Assembly (NCBI GenBank): GCA_009936825.1
Contig: JAACDV010000274.1
Coordinates: 1 to 21,949, forward strand
Source of the DNA: Bacteroidota bacterium
GTDB taxonomy: Bacteria; Pseudomonadota; Alphaproteobacteria; Puniceispirillales; Puniceispirillaceae
DNA length: 21,949 nucleotides
Reading direction: 5' to 3'
Below the pieces are notes generated by a model. The model worked only from the letters and a program-made list of their open reading frames with translations, made no database searches and was not told the DNA's origin. The position numbers were made by a program, and so were the translations under genes. This document shows, one piece after another, positions 1-12,834 of the stretch (the first letter of the stretch is position 1; every line of letters begins with the position of its first letter).

Positions 1-408
1 ATAGACCAAGCCTTTCAGCTGGTCGAAATTATTCAGAATGGTGCGAAGCAGCACCTCACGCAGCAATTCGGCATATTCGGTTTTTTCCTCGTCAGTCGCA
101 ACGCGCCAGTACTGGCCAACGGAGATTCTGGTAACAGCGTCCATATCGAAATAAGTATCCAAAATATTCAGGATTCGTTCCCGTCGCTGGATTTCATCGC
201 CGGTATCGGTGGCGCGTAATTTTTCCAGATCCAGCATCATCGTATCGACCAGCTCGGCGGCGGCCACTTGCTGGGTATTGGCGGCGGCTTGGCTGACCCC
301 GATAAGGCCAAAAAATCCGCTGCTTGGAAGCGCACTCCCCAGCATTGTGACAAGCATTGTGCCAAGTATCGTGACCAGCATTGTTTTAAGAGGGGAGCGG
401 CGTAACAT
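1..408 (-). CDS. mlaC: MlaC/Ttg2D-family phospholipid-binding protein, 5' part only
   Basis: This is the first 136 codons of a periplasmic phospholipid carrier; the rest lies beyond the window edge. In known Mla systems MlaC shuttles phospholipid between the outer-membrane MlaA complex and the inner-membrane MlaFEDB transporter. After an N-terminal signal peptide (basic MLRRSPLK, a hydrophobic stretch, probable cleavage near SQA at about residues 39-41) come features typical of the family: YFDMDAVTRISVGQYWR, then a TDEEKTEYAELLREVLLRT-type helix. The ATG at 408-406 lies 5 nt past the mlaA stop, with GAGG inside the mlaA end as ribosome site, so the two genes are surely co-transcribed. The hydrophobic part of the signal peptide is encoded by a 12-nt tandem repeat, listed separately. 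The identification rests on the motif pattern and on mlaA next door. Confidence 0.87.
   Translation of the reverse strand, partial: MLRRSPLKTMLVTILGTMLVTMLGSALPSSGFFGLIGVSQAAANTQQVAAAELVDTMMLDLEKLRATDTGDEIQRRERILNILDTYFDMDAVTRISVGQYWRVATDEEKTEYAELLREVLLRTILNNFDQLKGLVY
337..384 (-). repeat. 12-bp tandem repeat (4 units) coding the MlaC signal-peptide core
   Basis: Four consecutive 12-nt units on the minus strand read ACAATGCTGGTC, ACGATACTTGGC, ACAATGCTTGTC and ACAATGCTGGGG. They translate as TMLV-TILG-TMLV-TMLG, residues 9-24 of MlaC. The units differ at several positions, so the duplication is not brand new. Because the unit is a multiple of three, copy-number change would lengthen or shorten the hydrophobic core without a frameshift. 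Confidence 0.85.
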
Positions 409-413
409 ACGGT

Positions 414-1274
414 CTAGTCCTCAAAAAGGGCGTTTAGATCATCTTCCGATGTGGCTTTCGGTGATTGGGGAACAACCCGATCTTCAAGCAGGGCTGCCCG
501 GCTTTGGTAATATAGTGATCGGGTTCGTGCATAGGAATCAATGGCGTTATATTTTATGTCATTGAAGGCATCGAAAGTTCGCGCCCTGAAATCAACTGCC
601 GCCATTGGTGCCTGTGCGGTGCGGACAGTATTTGCCACTTCACCTGTTCCAAAGACCGAGAGCGGGTTCAAAATGATATCAACAACATCGCCAGCCAGCG
701 CGCGCGTGGTGCGCGGTCCCATAATCGGCACCATCAGATAAGGTCCCTCGGGCGTGTTTGCCGCAGCTAATGTCTGACCGAAATCTTCCTTTTGAACGAT
801 GGCATCATCCTCAACTAGATCAACGAGACCTAATGTCAGGCCGTTTACCAAGAAATGCAATGTGGCCAGTCCGGCATTCTCAAATTTTCCCTGAAGGGTG
901 GAATTCACCGCTGTTGATGGTAGCGACGCCCAGCGCAAATGGTTGCTAACAGCGTTACGACCAGTTTTGGGAACCACAGTGCGATAGCCGCTCGCAACAG
1001 GTTCCAGCACATAGGTGTCCACCTTCATATTGAAGGCAAAAATCTCACGATTGCTGTTCTCGTAACGATCGCGCGCGTCGGACTGTTCTTCTGGAGGGGT
1101 TGAGGCACAGCCAGCCAGAATGAGCGCGCCAAAAATGAGCGCAAACAGAGATTTGCCGCCCAGCTTAATCCTTGCCTGCAGGGTATCTGTGATCGTTGGC
1201 GAGAAGAGTGCTGGCGGTGACGGTGGCCGGATATAAAGCAAGGAGAATGTAAGCATTATGATCAAACGTCCCAC
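414..1274 (-). CDS. mlaA: MlaA (VacJ) outer-membrane lipoprotein
   Basis: MlaA forms a ring-shaped channel in the outer membrane that removes phospholipids from the outer leaflet and hands them to MlaC. The sequence has a lipobox LAGC at residues 53-56, so mature lipoprotein would start at Cys56, followed by the family pattern: DRYENSNREIFAFNMKVD, later PLSVFGTGEVANT-like segments and FRARTFDAFNDIKY. The GTG start at 1274 has AGAGGA 6 nt upstream, but it leaves 55 residues before the cysteine, with a first hydrophobic patch (LIIMLTFSLLYI) in addition to the normal signal core. An in-frame ATG lies at residue 7. No ATG, GTG or TTG closer to the lipobox is obvious, so the long leader is either real or the start is non-canonical. 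The gene is the first of a two-gene unit with mlaC. Confidence 0.9.
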   Translation of the reverse strand: MGRLIIMLTFSLLYIRPPSPPALFSPTITDTLQARIKLGGKSLFALIFGALILAGCASTPPEEQSDARDRYENSNREIFAFNMKVDTYVLEPVASGYRTVVPKTGRNAVSNHLRWASLPSTAVNSTLQGKFENAGLATLHFLVNGLTLGLVDLVEDDAIVQKEDFGQTLAAANTPEGPYLMVPIMGPRTTRALAGDVVDIILNPLSVFGTGEVANTVRTAQAPMAAVDFRARTFDAFNDIKYNAIDSYARTRSLYYQSRAALLEDRVVPQSPKATSEDDLNALFED

Positions 1275-1379
1275 ATAAGTTCCTCTTCAAGATATCGTAA
1301 GCAACTAAAAATGAAAACATCAACAATCAAAAAATACAGCGCCGCCTGGTCAATCCCAGTTTATGCGTGTTGCAGATAT

Positions 1380-1417
1380 CCCGATGCCGCGTGAATTTCA
1401 CGCGGGTTTACATCGGG
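1380..1417. promoter_or_regulatory. Compound inverted repeat, possible operator or structured leader
   Basis: CCCGATG at 1380-1386 pairs with CATCGGG at 1411-1417. Directly inside is a perfect 9-bp dyad CCGCGTGAA-T-TTCACGCGG at 1387-1405; 1406-1410 would be a 5-nt bulge. No T-run follows on either strand, so it does not look like a terminator. It sits between the candidate promoters of mlaA and uvrD, where it could be a binding site for a dimeric regulator. Function is inferred from symmetry and position only. Confidence 0.5.
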
Positions 1418-1539
1418 TTGCAGCGCATAATTCAGGGCAAATAATAACGGCAGAATAGGGTGTTGCTGGTCGGATAAACAGGCGCAGACCACAGCAAAAA
1501 TATGTCCGGCTTGCCCCCCGACGCAAGAATCACTGTCCG

Positions 1540-1569
1540 TTGATCCAAAACATCACCGCAAAATATAAT
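1540..1569 (+). promoter_or_regulatory. Candidate sigma-70-type promoter of uvrD
   Basis: TTGATC at 1540-1545 and a perfect TATAAT at 1564-1569 are separated by 18 nt. This predicts transcription starting near 1576 and a leader of about 55-60 nt before the uvrD start. It is the best -35/-10 match I found in the intergenic regions that I read closely. Confidence 0.5.
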
Positions 1570-1633
1570 TATCTGGGCAGTAATCTGGTCTGAGGCGTTG
1601 ACCCTTGCGCGGTGATTTGCGAGTTTGTCGGCC

Positions 1634-3916
1634 ATGCAACCCGCTTCTGATTCACAAAATCCATGGCTTGATGGCCTCAACCCACCGCAGCGCGAAGCTG
1701 TGCAGACATTGTCCGGCCCGTTATTGGTGCTGTCCGGTGCTGGCACGGGCAAAACGCGCGTTTTGACTTCTCGGCTGGCTGAGCTTGTTGCCAGCGGAAG
1801 TGCCAAGCCGTGGAACATTCTGGCCGTTACGTTCACCAACAAGGCGGCGCGGGAAATGAAACACCGTGTTGCGGCAATGGTTGGGCCAATGGCCGAACAG
1901 GCGTGGCTTGGCACATTTCACGCGCTGGCAGCACGAATGCTGCGCCGCCACGCCGATCTGGTCGGGCTTCGGGCGGATTTTACCATTCTGGATATGGATG
2001 ACCAGACGCGCTTGTTAAAACAGCTGATGGAGCTGGAAAAGCTGGATGCTAAACGGTGGCCAGCGCGTCTGCTTGGCGGCGTTATCCAGCGCTGGAAGGA
2101 TCGCGGTCTGACCCCTGATAAGGTTGGGCTGGCCGAAGCAGGTGACCTTGCCAATGGCCGGATGCGAGAGCTGTATACCGCCTATCAGGCGCGATTGCTG
2201 GCCTTAAATGCGGTCGATTTTGGCGATTTGCTGCTGCACATGCTGACCATTTTCCAAAAACATCCCGATGTGCTGACCCAATATCATGACCGTATTACGC
2301 ATATTATGGTTGATGAGTATCAAGATACTAATGTTGCGCAATATCTATGGCTTCGGCTGTTAACGGGAAAGCATAACAATCTGTGTTGTGTTGGCGATGA
2401 TGATCAGTCGATTTATGGTTGGCGCGGCGCTGAGGTGGGTAATATTCTAAAATTTGAGACCGATTTTCCCGGAGCGACAATTGTCCGGCTTGAAGAAAAT
2501 TACCGGTCGACAGGACATATTCTGGCCGCCGCGTCAGGTATTATTGCGCGCAATGAGGGGCGGCTTGGCAAGACCCTGTTTACCGCTGCTGATGCAGGGG
2601 AAAAGCTGCGCGTCAACGGGTATTGGGATGGTGCGGATGAAGCGCGTGCGATCTCGTCAGAAATTGAGGGAATGCAGACGGTTGGCGATAGTCTTTCGCA
2701 AATTGCCGTGCTGGTACGCGCCGGTTTTCAAACCCGCGAATTTGAAGAGCGTTTCATCGCTATTGGCCTGCCTTACCGGGTGGTGGGAGCGCGTTTTTAT
2801 GAGCGCGCCGAAATCCGCGATGCTATTGCCTATTTGCGACTTATTGCCCAACCGGCAGACGATCTGGCGTTTGAGCGAATCATCAATGTGCCAAAGCGCG
2901 GTTTGGGTAAGGCCAGCTTGCAAGCGATTCATATTGCCGCGCGCGCAGCTGATAAACCGTTGATGGCAGCGGCGATGGATCTGGCCGGAAGTGACGAGAT
3001 GCGTGCGGCCGCGCGCAATGCCCTGACCGGGTTTGTCACCGATATAAAGCGGTGGCGCGATGCTGTTGGCAGTTTGCACCACACCGATCTTGCCAAGATG
3101 GTGCTGGATGAATCCGGATATACGGCGATGTGGCAGGCGGATAAATCGCCCGACGCCGAAGGTCGGTTGGAAAACCTGACAGAACTCGTTAATGCGATGC
3201 AGGATTTTGACACGCTGCAGGGGTTCCTCGAACATATTTCGCTGGTGATGGATGGTGATTACAACAATGAACAGGGTGAGGTCACTCTGATGACACTTCA
3301 CGCCGCAAAGGGGCTGGAGTTTGACACTGTTTTCATGCCTGGCTGGGAAGAAGGAATTTTCCCCAGCCAACGGACGATTGACGAGAATGGTGCGGTTGGG
3401 CTGGAAGAAGAACGTCGCCTTGCCTATGTTGGAATTACCCGCGCCCGGAAACGCGTCTATCTGAGCTTTGCTGGCAGCCGCCGGATTCATGGCCAGTGGC
3501 AGTCATCTATTCCGTCGCGCTTTGTGCAGGAATTACCGCCGGAAACCGTCATCGAAGACGTCGTTCAGGGTCTGGGAGGGGGAATTCCCTTTGGCCGGGC
3601 AGCGCAGGCACAGCTTGCCGCCGATGGTAATTATAAAGATACGGGAGGCTATGGTCAGAGCGGCTACGGTCAGGGCGGCGGCTACGGTCCGGGATGGCGG
3701 CGGATGGCCGAGCGTAGCGCCGAGCGGATGGCCGATAAATCCGCTGATGGCTACATTCCGCGGGCGGGCACTTCGGAATTTGCCCCGGGTGCGCGGGTTT
3801 TCCATCAGAAATTCGGCATGGGCAATGTTGTGCATGTGGATGGTGACAAGCTGGAAATTTCCTTTGACAAGGCTGGTCACAAAAAGGTTGTCGCCGCCTT
3901 CGTTAGCAAGCCATGA
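1634..3916 (+). CDS. uvrD: UvrD/PcrA-type superfamily 1 DNA helicase
   Basis: This is a 3'-5' DNA helicase of about 760 residues, the family that removes UvrC and damaged oligonucleotide in excision repair, acts after MutL nicking and dismantles RecA filaments. SF1A motifs appear in order: Walker A SGAGTGKT (about 34-41), VDEYQDT (225-231), VGDDDQSIYGWRGA (about 253-266), LEENYRS, then MTLHAAKGLEFDTVFMPGWE and EERRLAYVGITRARK. The last 45 residues (GARVFHQKFGMGNVVHVDGD...) match the C-terminal Tudor-like domain of PcrA/UvrD that contacts RNA polymerase. Between helicase core and this domain lies a Gly/Tyr-rich linker. I chose the ATG at 1634; an in-frame TTG at 1625 is possible, and an in-frame stop at 1613-1615 excludes anything longer. 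The stop overlaps the prmA start as ATGA. Confidence 0.94.
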   Translation: MQPASDSQNPWLDGLNPPQREAVQTLSGPLLVLSGAGTGKTRVLTSRLAELVASGSAKPWNILAVTFTNKAAREMKHRVAAMVGPMAEQAWLGTFHALAARMLRRHADLVGLRADFTILDMDDQTRLLKQLMELEKLDAKRWPARLLGGVIQRWKDRGLTPDKVGLAEAGDLANGRMRELYTAYQARLLALNAVDFGDLLLHMLTIFQKHPDVLTQYHDRITHIMVDEYQDTNVAQYLWLRLLTGKHNNLCCVGDDDQSIYGWRGAEVGNILKFETDFPGATIVRLEENYRSTGHILAAASGIIARNEGRLGKTLFTAADAGEKLRVNGYWDGADEARAISSEIEGMQTVGDSLSQIAVLVRAGFQTREFEERFIAIGLPYRVVGARFYERAEIRDAIAYLRLIAQPADDLAFERIINVPKRGLGKASLQAIHIAARAADKPLMAAAMDLAGSDEMRAAARNALTGFVTDIKRWRDAVGSLHHTDLAKMVLDESGYTAMWQADKSPDAEGRLENLTELVNAMQDFDTLQGFLEHISLVMDGDYNNEQGEVTLMTLHAAKGLEFDTVFMPGWEEGIFPSQRTIDENGAVGLEEERRLAYVGITRARKRVYLSFAGSRRIHGQWQSSIPSRFVQELPPETVIEDVVQGLGGGIPFGRAAQAQLAADGNYKDTGGYGQSGYGQGGGYGPGWRRMAERSAERMADKSADGYIPRAGTSEFAPGARVFHQKFGMGNVVHVDGDKLEISFDKAGHKKVVAAFVSKP
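3644..3696 (+). repeat. Gly-Tyr-Gln low-complexity repeat inside uvrD
   Basis: The coding stretch gives GGYGQSGYGQGGGYGPG, about three imperfect copies of a GYGQ-like unit, in the linker between the helicase core and the C-terminal Tudor-like domain. It is flanked by a short AERSAERMADKSAD segment that is itself internally repetitive. The reading frame stays intact across it. Such a segment is expected to be flexible and disordered. Confidence 0.7.
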
Positions 3917-4890
3917 AAAAAGCTGAACACGCCCTGATAGTGGCAAGATTGCAACTCCCCGCCAGCTATTCACTTGCTCAGATTTCAAATTTCGAGATGG
4001 TTTTTTCCGAGCTTTTAGACGCCGCGGCCACATCGCATCTTCGAGAGGCCGATGGTAAGAATGCCGATGAGGGCACCTGGTTGATCGAGGCGATTTTTAC
4101 CGCGGCGCCTGACCCCGGGATCATTGCCGATTTACTGGCGCCACATTTTGCCGTGCTGGGCATTAATCCTGTTGCAGCTATGATTGTTCCTCTGGCTGAC
4201 CGCGACTGGCTGGCAGAAAACCGGGCCGCTTTTCCCGCGCGTCAAATTGGTCGGTTTTGGGTTTATGGAAATCATGTCAAAACCCTGCCACCGGCGGCAA
4301 GCTGGCCATTGCTGATCGAGGCAGCGCAGGCTTTTGGGTCTGGAACGCACCCAACAACCGAGGGCTGTCTTCGTGCCTTTCAGGCTGTTTTGCGGCATGT
4401 TCCTAGCCATTCCTCTAGCAAGTGGCGAATGCTGGATATGGGGTGTGGGTCGGCAATTCTGGCACTAGCAGCGTTGCGGGCAAGGCCAGCCAGTCAGCTG
4501 GTTGCGGCGGATAATGATCCGATTGCCGTCAGTACTGCCGCTGAAAACAGGCAGGTGAACGCAATCGCCCGTCATTCGATGCGGTCCGTTGTTTCAACCG
4601 GATTTGGCGCCCGTCCAGTGCGTCAACAAGCGCCCTATGACCTGATCTTTGCCAACATTCTTGCCGGACCGTTATGCCGGATGGCCAGAGATTTGGTTCC
4701 GTGTCTTGGGCGCGGTGGCTGGTTAATTCTTTCCGGCATTTTGAACGAGCAGGCGGGAATGGTCGAACGCCGCTATATGGCGCATGGCGCAAAGCGGCAT
4801 TCACGAATTTGCATTGGTGAATGGACAATTTTGATTATGCGGCCGGCAAGGCTTGGCGCGCCCCGGACTGTATGGCATGGTCACTATTAG
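3913..4890 (+). CDS. prmA: Ribosomal protein L11 methyltransferase PrmA
   Basis: PrmA uses S-adenosylmethionine to methylate amino groups of ribosomal protein L11 in the cytoplasm. Family landmarks: AFGSGTHPTT at 140-149, the SAM-binding loop MLDMGCGSAILALAA at 173-187, acidic D200 after the second strand, and DLIFANILAGPL at 243-254, the NIL motif. At 325 residues it is somewhat longer than the roughly 290-300 usual for the family; the extra length appears as an N-terminal insertion and a C-terminal tail. In the SAM loop the usual GCGSGIL reads GCGSAIL (Ala181), a mild deviation. The ATG overlaps the uvrD stop (ATGA) with little Shine-Dalgarno sequence, suggesting translational coupling to uvrD. 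pepP follows after 25 nt. Confidence 0.9.
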   Translation: MKKAEHALIVARLQLPASYSLAQISNFEMVFSELLDAAATSHLREADGKNADEGTWLIEAIFTAAPDPGIIADLLAPHFAVLGINPVAAMIVPLADRDWLAENRAAFPARQIGRFWVYGNHVKTLPPAASWPLLIEAAQAFGSGTHPTTEGCLRAFQAVLRHVPSHSSSKWRMLDMGCGSAILALAALRARPASQLVAADNDPIAVSTAAENRQVNAIARHSMRSVVSTGFGARPVRQQAPYDLIFANILAGPLCRMARDLVPCLGRGGWLILSGILNEQAGMVERRYMAHGAKRHSRICIGEWTILIMRPARLGAPRTVWHGHY

Positions 4891-4915
4891 CATCAGCATA
4901 ATTTGAATAGGTAAG

Positions 4916-10508
<5,593 letters not shown>

Positions 10509-10510
10509 CG

Positions 10511-11326
10511 CTATCTATCAAACAATCCGGCTATGGATTCAAGGGTACGTTGGAAAATACCTTGCGGTAACTTGCGCGTTGGATCTTCGGCAATCGCGAT
10601 TAATTCCTTTGTCCAAAATGAATCCGGATAGTTATAGACCGCCACTGATCCAACGCGGTCCGCCTCATCCACAAGACCAAGTGCCAGATAAGACTCTACC
10701 ATCCGGTACAGGGCTTCTGGAACTTGGTTACTGGTCTGATAGTCCCTGACAACGAGCTCAAATCGGCGTAACGCTGCGGCATAATACCCTCGTTCGGCAT
10801 AAAACCGCCCTACCGCGATTTCCTTGCCAGCAAGGTGAGAGCGGGCAAGATCACCCTTTAAGCGCGCGTCGCGCACATATTTACCATCAGGAAAACGGCG
10901 AATCATGTCATCGAAGGCATTCAACGCTAGCAAGGTCATTTCGGCGTCGCGTTCCACATCGACAATCTGCTCGTAATAACTTAGTGCTTTTAGGTAATAA
11001 GCATATTCGATCAGCGGGTCGGCAGGGTTCAACTCAATAAAACGATCCAGTGCGGCAACCGCGCGTGGATAGTTGTTGTCCTGATAAAAAGCCCAAGCAG
11101 CCATAATCTGCGAGCGTGTGGCAAGGTCCGAATAGGGGTGTTGGCGTTCGACCTCTTCAAATTTGGGGGCGGCCTTTTCGGGGCTGCCGTCAATCGCCAG
11201 TTGAAGCGCTTCGTCATACAGCACGTTGGCCGGACGTTCGACCTGTTCTGGAACATCGGGCGATGCACACCCGGCAACGCTAATCAGCGCAACAACGGCA
11301 AGGCATAGACTCAGGCGAATGGCCAC
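10511..11326 (-). CDS. bamD: Outer-membrane assembly lipoprotein BamD (ComL)
   Basis: BamD is the essential lipoprotein partner of BamA that inserts beta-barrel proteins in the outer membrane. The 271-residue product has a lipoprotein signal MAIRLSLCLAVVALISVAGC with lipidated Cys20, then TPR-type helices: ALQLAIDGSPEKAAPKFEEV, HPYSDLATRSQIMAAWAFY, YPRAVAALDRFIELNPADP and the family-typical YYLKALSYYEQIVDVERD. The start is GTG at 11326, preceded by GGAGAG at suitable spacing. It leads a bamD-recN-ligA unit, an order common in alphaproteobacteria. A 261-nt non-coding region separates it from lpxC, so it may have its own promoter, although no clear terminator lies after lpxC. Confidence 0.95.
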   Translation of the reverse strand: MAIRLSLCLAVVALISVAGCASPDVPEQVERPANVLYDEALQLAIDGSPEKAAPKFEEVERQHPYSDLATRSQIMAAWAFYQDNNYPRAVAALDRFIELNPADPLIEYAYYLKALSYYEQIVDVERDAEMTLLALNAFDDMIRRFPDGKYVRDARLKGDLARSHLAGKEIAVGRFYAERGYYAAALRRFELVVRDYQTSNQVPEALYRMVESYLALGLVDEADRVGSVAVYNYPDSFWTKELIAIAEDPTRKLPQGIFQRTLESIAGLFDR

Positions 11327-11587
11327 GGGACTCTCCAGCAGATTATGATTTTACCAGCCAACAATAGCCGCAAGGAAGAGATGTGAAAAGACTCAGTTCA
11401 AAGTGAAATATCGCTGATAGTTCTTTAACAAAGCAATCATCGCAGAAAACAATCGTTGCGGATAGATGCGATGCACGAAAATATTCATAAAGATTTTGCG
11501 ATAATATTGTTTTTGGGCACCTCTATCCGCGGAATAAAGGTTAACAAAGCAGCATAAGGTGGGGCGCTAATTTGACGGGGCTGGTGA
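11327..11587. promoter_or_regulatory. Non-coding region between lpxC and bamD, with repeats
   Basis: AT-rich intergenic region that should hold the bamD promoter (minus strand), though I could not settle on a convincing -35/-10 pair. It contains an 11-bp direct repeat TTAACAAAGCA at 11425-11435 and 11541-11551, and between these copies a 9-bp inverted repeat GCGGATAGA (11458-11466) and TCTATCCGC (11522-11530). No T-tailed hairpin for ending lpxC transcription is evident. Confidence 0.45.
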
Positions 11588-12523
11588 CTAGACAGCGGCG
11601 GCAGCGGCAACTTCGGGCATTGCATAGCCGTCTGAATGGCGGCTGAAGGTGCCATCTTCAACAATGTGATAGCAGTCAGGCGAATGCCACAACGTCTGGA
11701 TCAACCGGGCACACATGGCATGACCAGGGCGAGATGCGGTTACTTTGGCGCGTAGAGGCATCCCTAAAAGATAAAGGTCCCCGAGACAATCAAGGATTTT
11801 ATGGCGGACAAACTCATTCGGCAGGCGCAGCCCGCCTTCGTTCAGAATGGCACCATTTTCAACAACAATGGCGTTACTGAGCGATCCACCAAGGGCCAGA
11901 CCGGCATTTTGCATCGCCGCAACGTCGCGCATCTGGCAAAAAGTCCGCGCCGCAGCAAGTTCGCGCTCAAACTGGCCGTCGCCATGCACATAATGAAAAC
12001 GCTGGCGGCCAATAGCGGCATCTTCGAAGTCAATTTCGGCATCGATTTCCAACTGGTCGCTAGGCTCTAGCCGGGCCCAACCGTCAGCATGGTTAACATG
12101 AATGGGCGTGGTAACAACGATTGTCCGCCGCCGTGCCGCCATGGTTGTAATGCCAACACGGTTTAGCGCTTGAACAACTGGAAGGCTGCTGCCATCAAGA
12201 ATGGGAGCCTCACCACTATCGATTTTTACCACCGCGTTATCGATGCCAAGCCCAGCAAATGCCGCCATGATATGCTCAACCGTCTCCAGGCGCACGCCAT
12301 CTTCATTCACGATACGGGTGCAAAGGCGAGCTTGCTGGACATTGTCGGGATGGGCGGCGATTGTCTGGCGACGTTCGGTGACGTCAATTCTTTGAAATTT
12401 TATTCCGGTATTGGCAGGGGCGGGAAAGATGGAAACGCGAACGAACCGTCCAGAATGCAGACCGATACCATCAAACTCGATGATATCGCTGACCGTTGTT
12501 TGCAATGGCTGTTCGCTGTACAT
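11588..12523 (-). CDS. lpxC: UDP-3-O-acyl-N-acetylglucosamine deacetylase LpxC
   Basis: LpxC is the zinc-dependent deacetylase that commits UDP-acyl-GlcNAc to lipid A synthesis. The 311-residue length is usual. Zinc ligands and catalytic residues line up with the known enzyme: H84 preceded by E83 in ETVEHIMAAFAGLG, and H241 and D245 in NEFVRHKILDCLGDL. The active-site histidine is H268 in ASRPGHAM. The N-terminal GIGLHSGR segment and GEAPILDGSS are also conserved. The ATG at 12523 has AGGGAT nearby. A strong terminator behind ftsZ and about 390 nt of non-coding DNA imply a separate promoter, which fits the need to tune LpxC level independently of division genes. The leader carries short tandem repeats. 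Confidence 0.97.
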   Translation of the reverse strand: MYSEQPLQTTVSDIIEFDGIGLHSGRFVRVSIFPAPANTGIKFQRIDVTERRQTIAAHPDNVQQARLCTRIVNEDGVRLETVEHIMAAFAGLGIDNAVVKIDSGEAPILDGSSLPVVQALNRVGITTMAARRRTIVVTTPIHVNHADGWARLEPSDQLEIDAEIDFEDAAIGRQRFHYVHGDGQFERELAAARTFCQMRDVAAMQNAGLALGGSLSNAIVVENGAILNEGGLRLPNEFVRHKILDCLGDLYLLGMPLRAKVTASRPGHAMCARLIQTLWHSPDCYHIVEDGTFSRHSDGYAMPEVAAAAAV

Positions 12524-12538
12524 AGAAATCCCTAAATT

Positions 12539-12585
12539 GGCGCAATCAAAACAGTGGCGTAATCAAAACAGTGGCGTAATCAAAA
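12539..12585. repeat. 17-bp tandem repeat just upstream of lpxC
   Basis: The unit is GGCGTAATCAAAACAGT, in about 2.8 copies: 12539-12555 (one mismatch, GGCGC), 12556-12572, and the first 13 bases of a third at 12573-12585. It ends 16 nt from the lpxC start codon, so it lies within the expected lpxC leader. On the transcribed strand each unit carries a TTTTGATT element. Confidence 0.85.
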
Positions 12586-12654
12586 TTCGAACTTTTTCGC
12601 TGATCGAAGTGTCAGCGTTGGAGTTGAAGGGACTTCCTGTTGAAAAAGATACAA

Positions 12655-12697
12655 CTTAAAAACGACCCACCTTAAAAACGACCCACCTTAAAAACGA
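12655..12697. repeat. 16-bp tandem repeat upstream of lpxC
   Basis: The unit CTTAAAAACGACCCAC occurs at 12655-12670 and 12671-12686, followed by CTTAAAAACGA at 12687-12697, about 2.7 copies. On the minus strand the unit reads GTGGGTCGTTTTTAAG, giving three T-runs spaced 16 nt apart. It is unrelated in sequence to the 17-bp repeat about 70 nt away. Confidence 0.85.
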
Positions 12698-12834
12698 TAC
12701 AAGCCTCACCAAATCAAATCTGAGGTAACCACAATAATAATTTGCGTCAAAGCTTTCGACATAGAAATTGTTTCAAACCCAAAAGCACCATAGGCAATCG
12801 GCAAGGCAACAATCAAATCACGTTTGGTTACTAC

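Larger units (their letters stand above)
1275..1633. other. Divergent intergenic region between mlaA and uvrD
   Basis: This stretch of about 360 nt separates two divergently transcribed genes. It contains a promoter-like pair for uvrD (1540-1569), a weaker candidate for mlaA (CATCAA at 1318-1323 and ATCGTA at 1294-1299, read on the minus strand as TTGATG-N18-TACGAT), and a compound inverted repeat at 1380-1417. I see no convincing protein-coding frame: the minus-strand open frame that crosses part of it continues as an antisense shadow of uvrD. Confidence 0.6.

Noticed and set aside
1380..1417. Intrinsic terminator
   Set aside because: The stem is good but neither side has a T-run and no gene ends nearby.
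1432..1914. 160-codon minus-strand frame overlapping the uvrD start
   Set aside because: Its 3' part lies in the promoter region and its 5' part is antisense to conserved uvrD codons; no recognisable protein features or ribosome site.
12539..12697. CRISPR-like array
   Set aside because: Units of 16-17 bp abut without spacers and number fewer than three, so they are plain tandem repeats.
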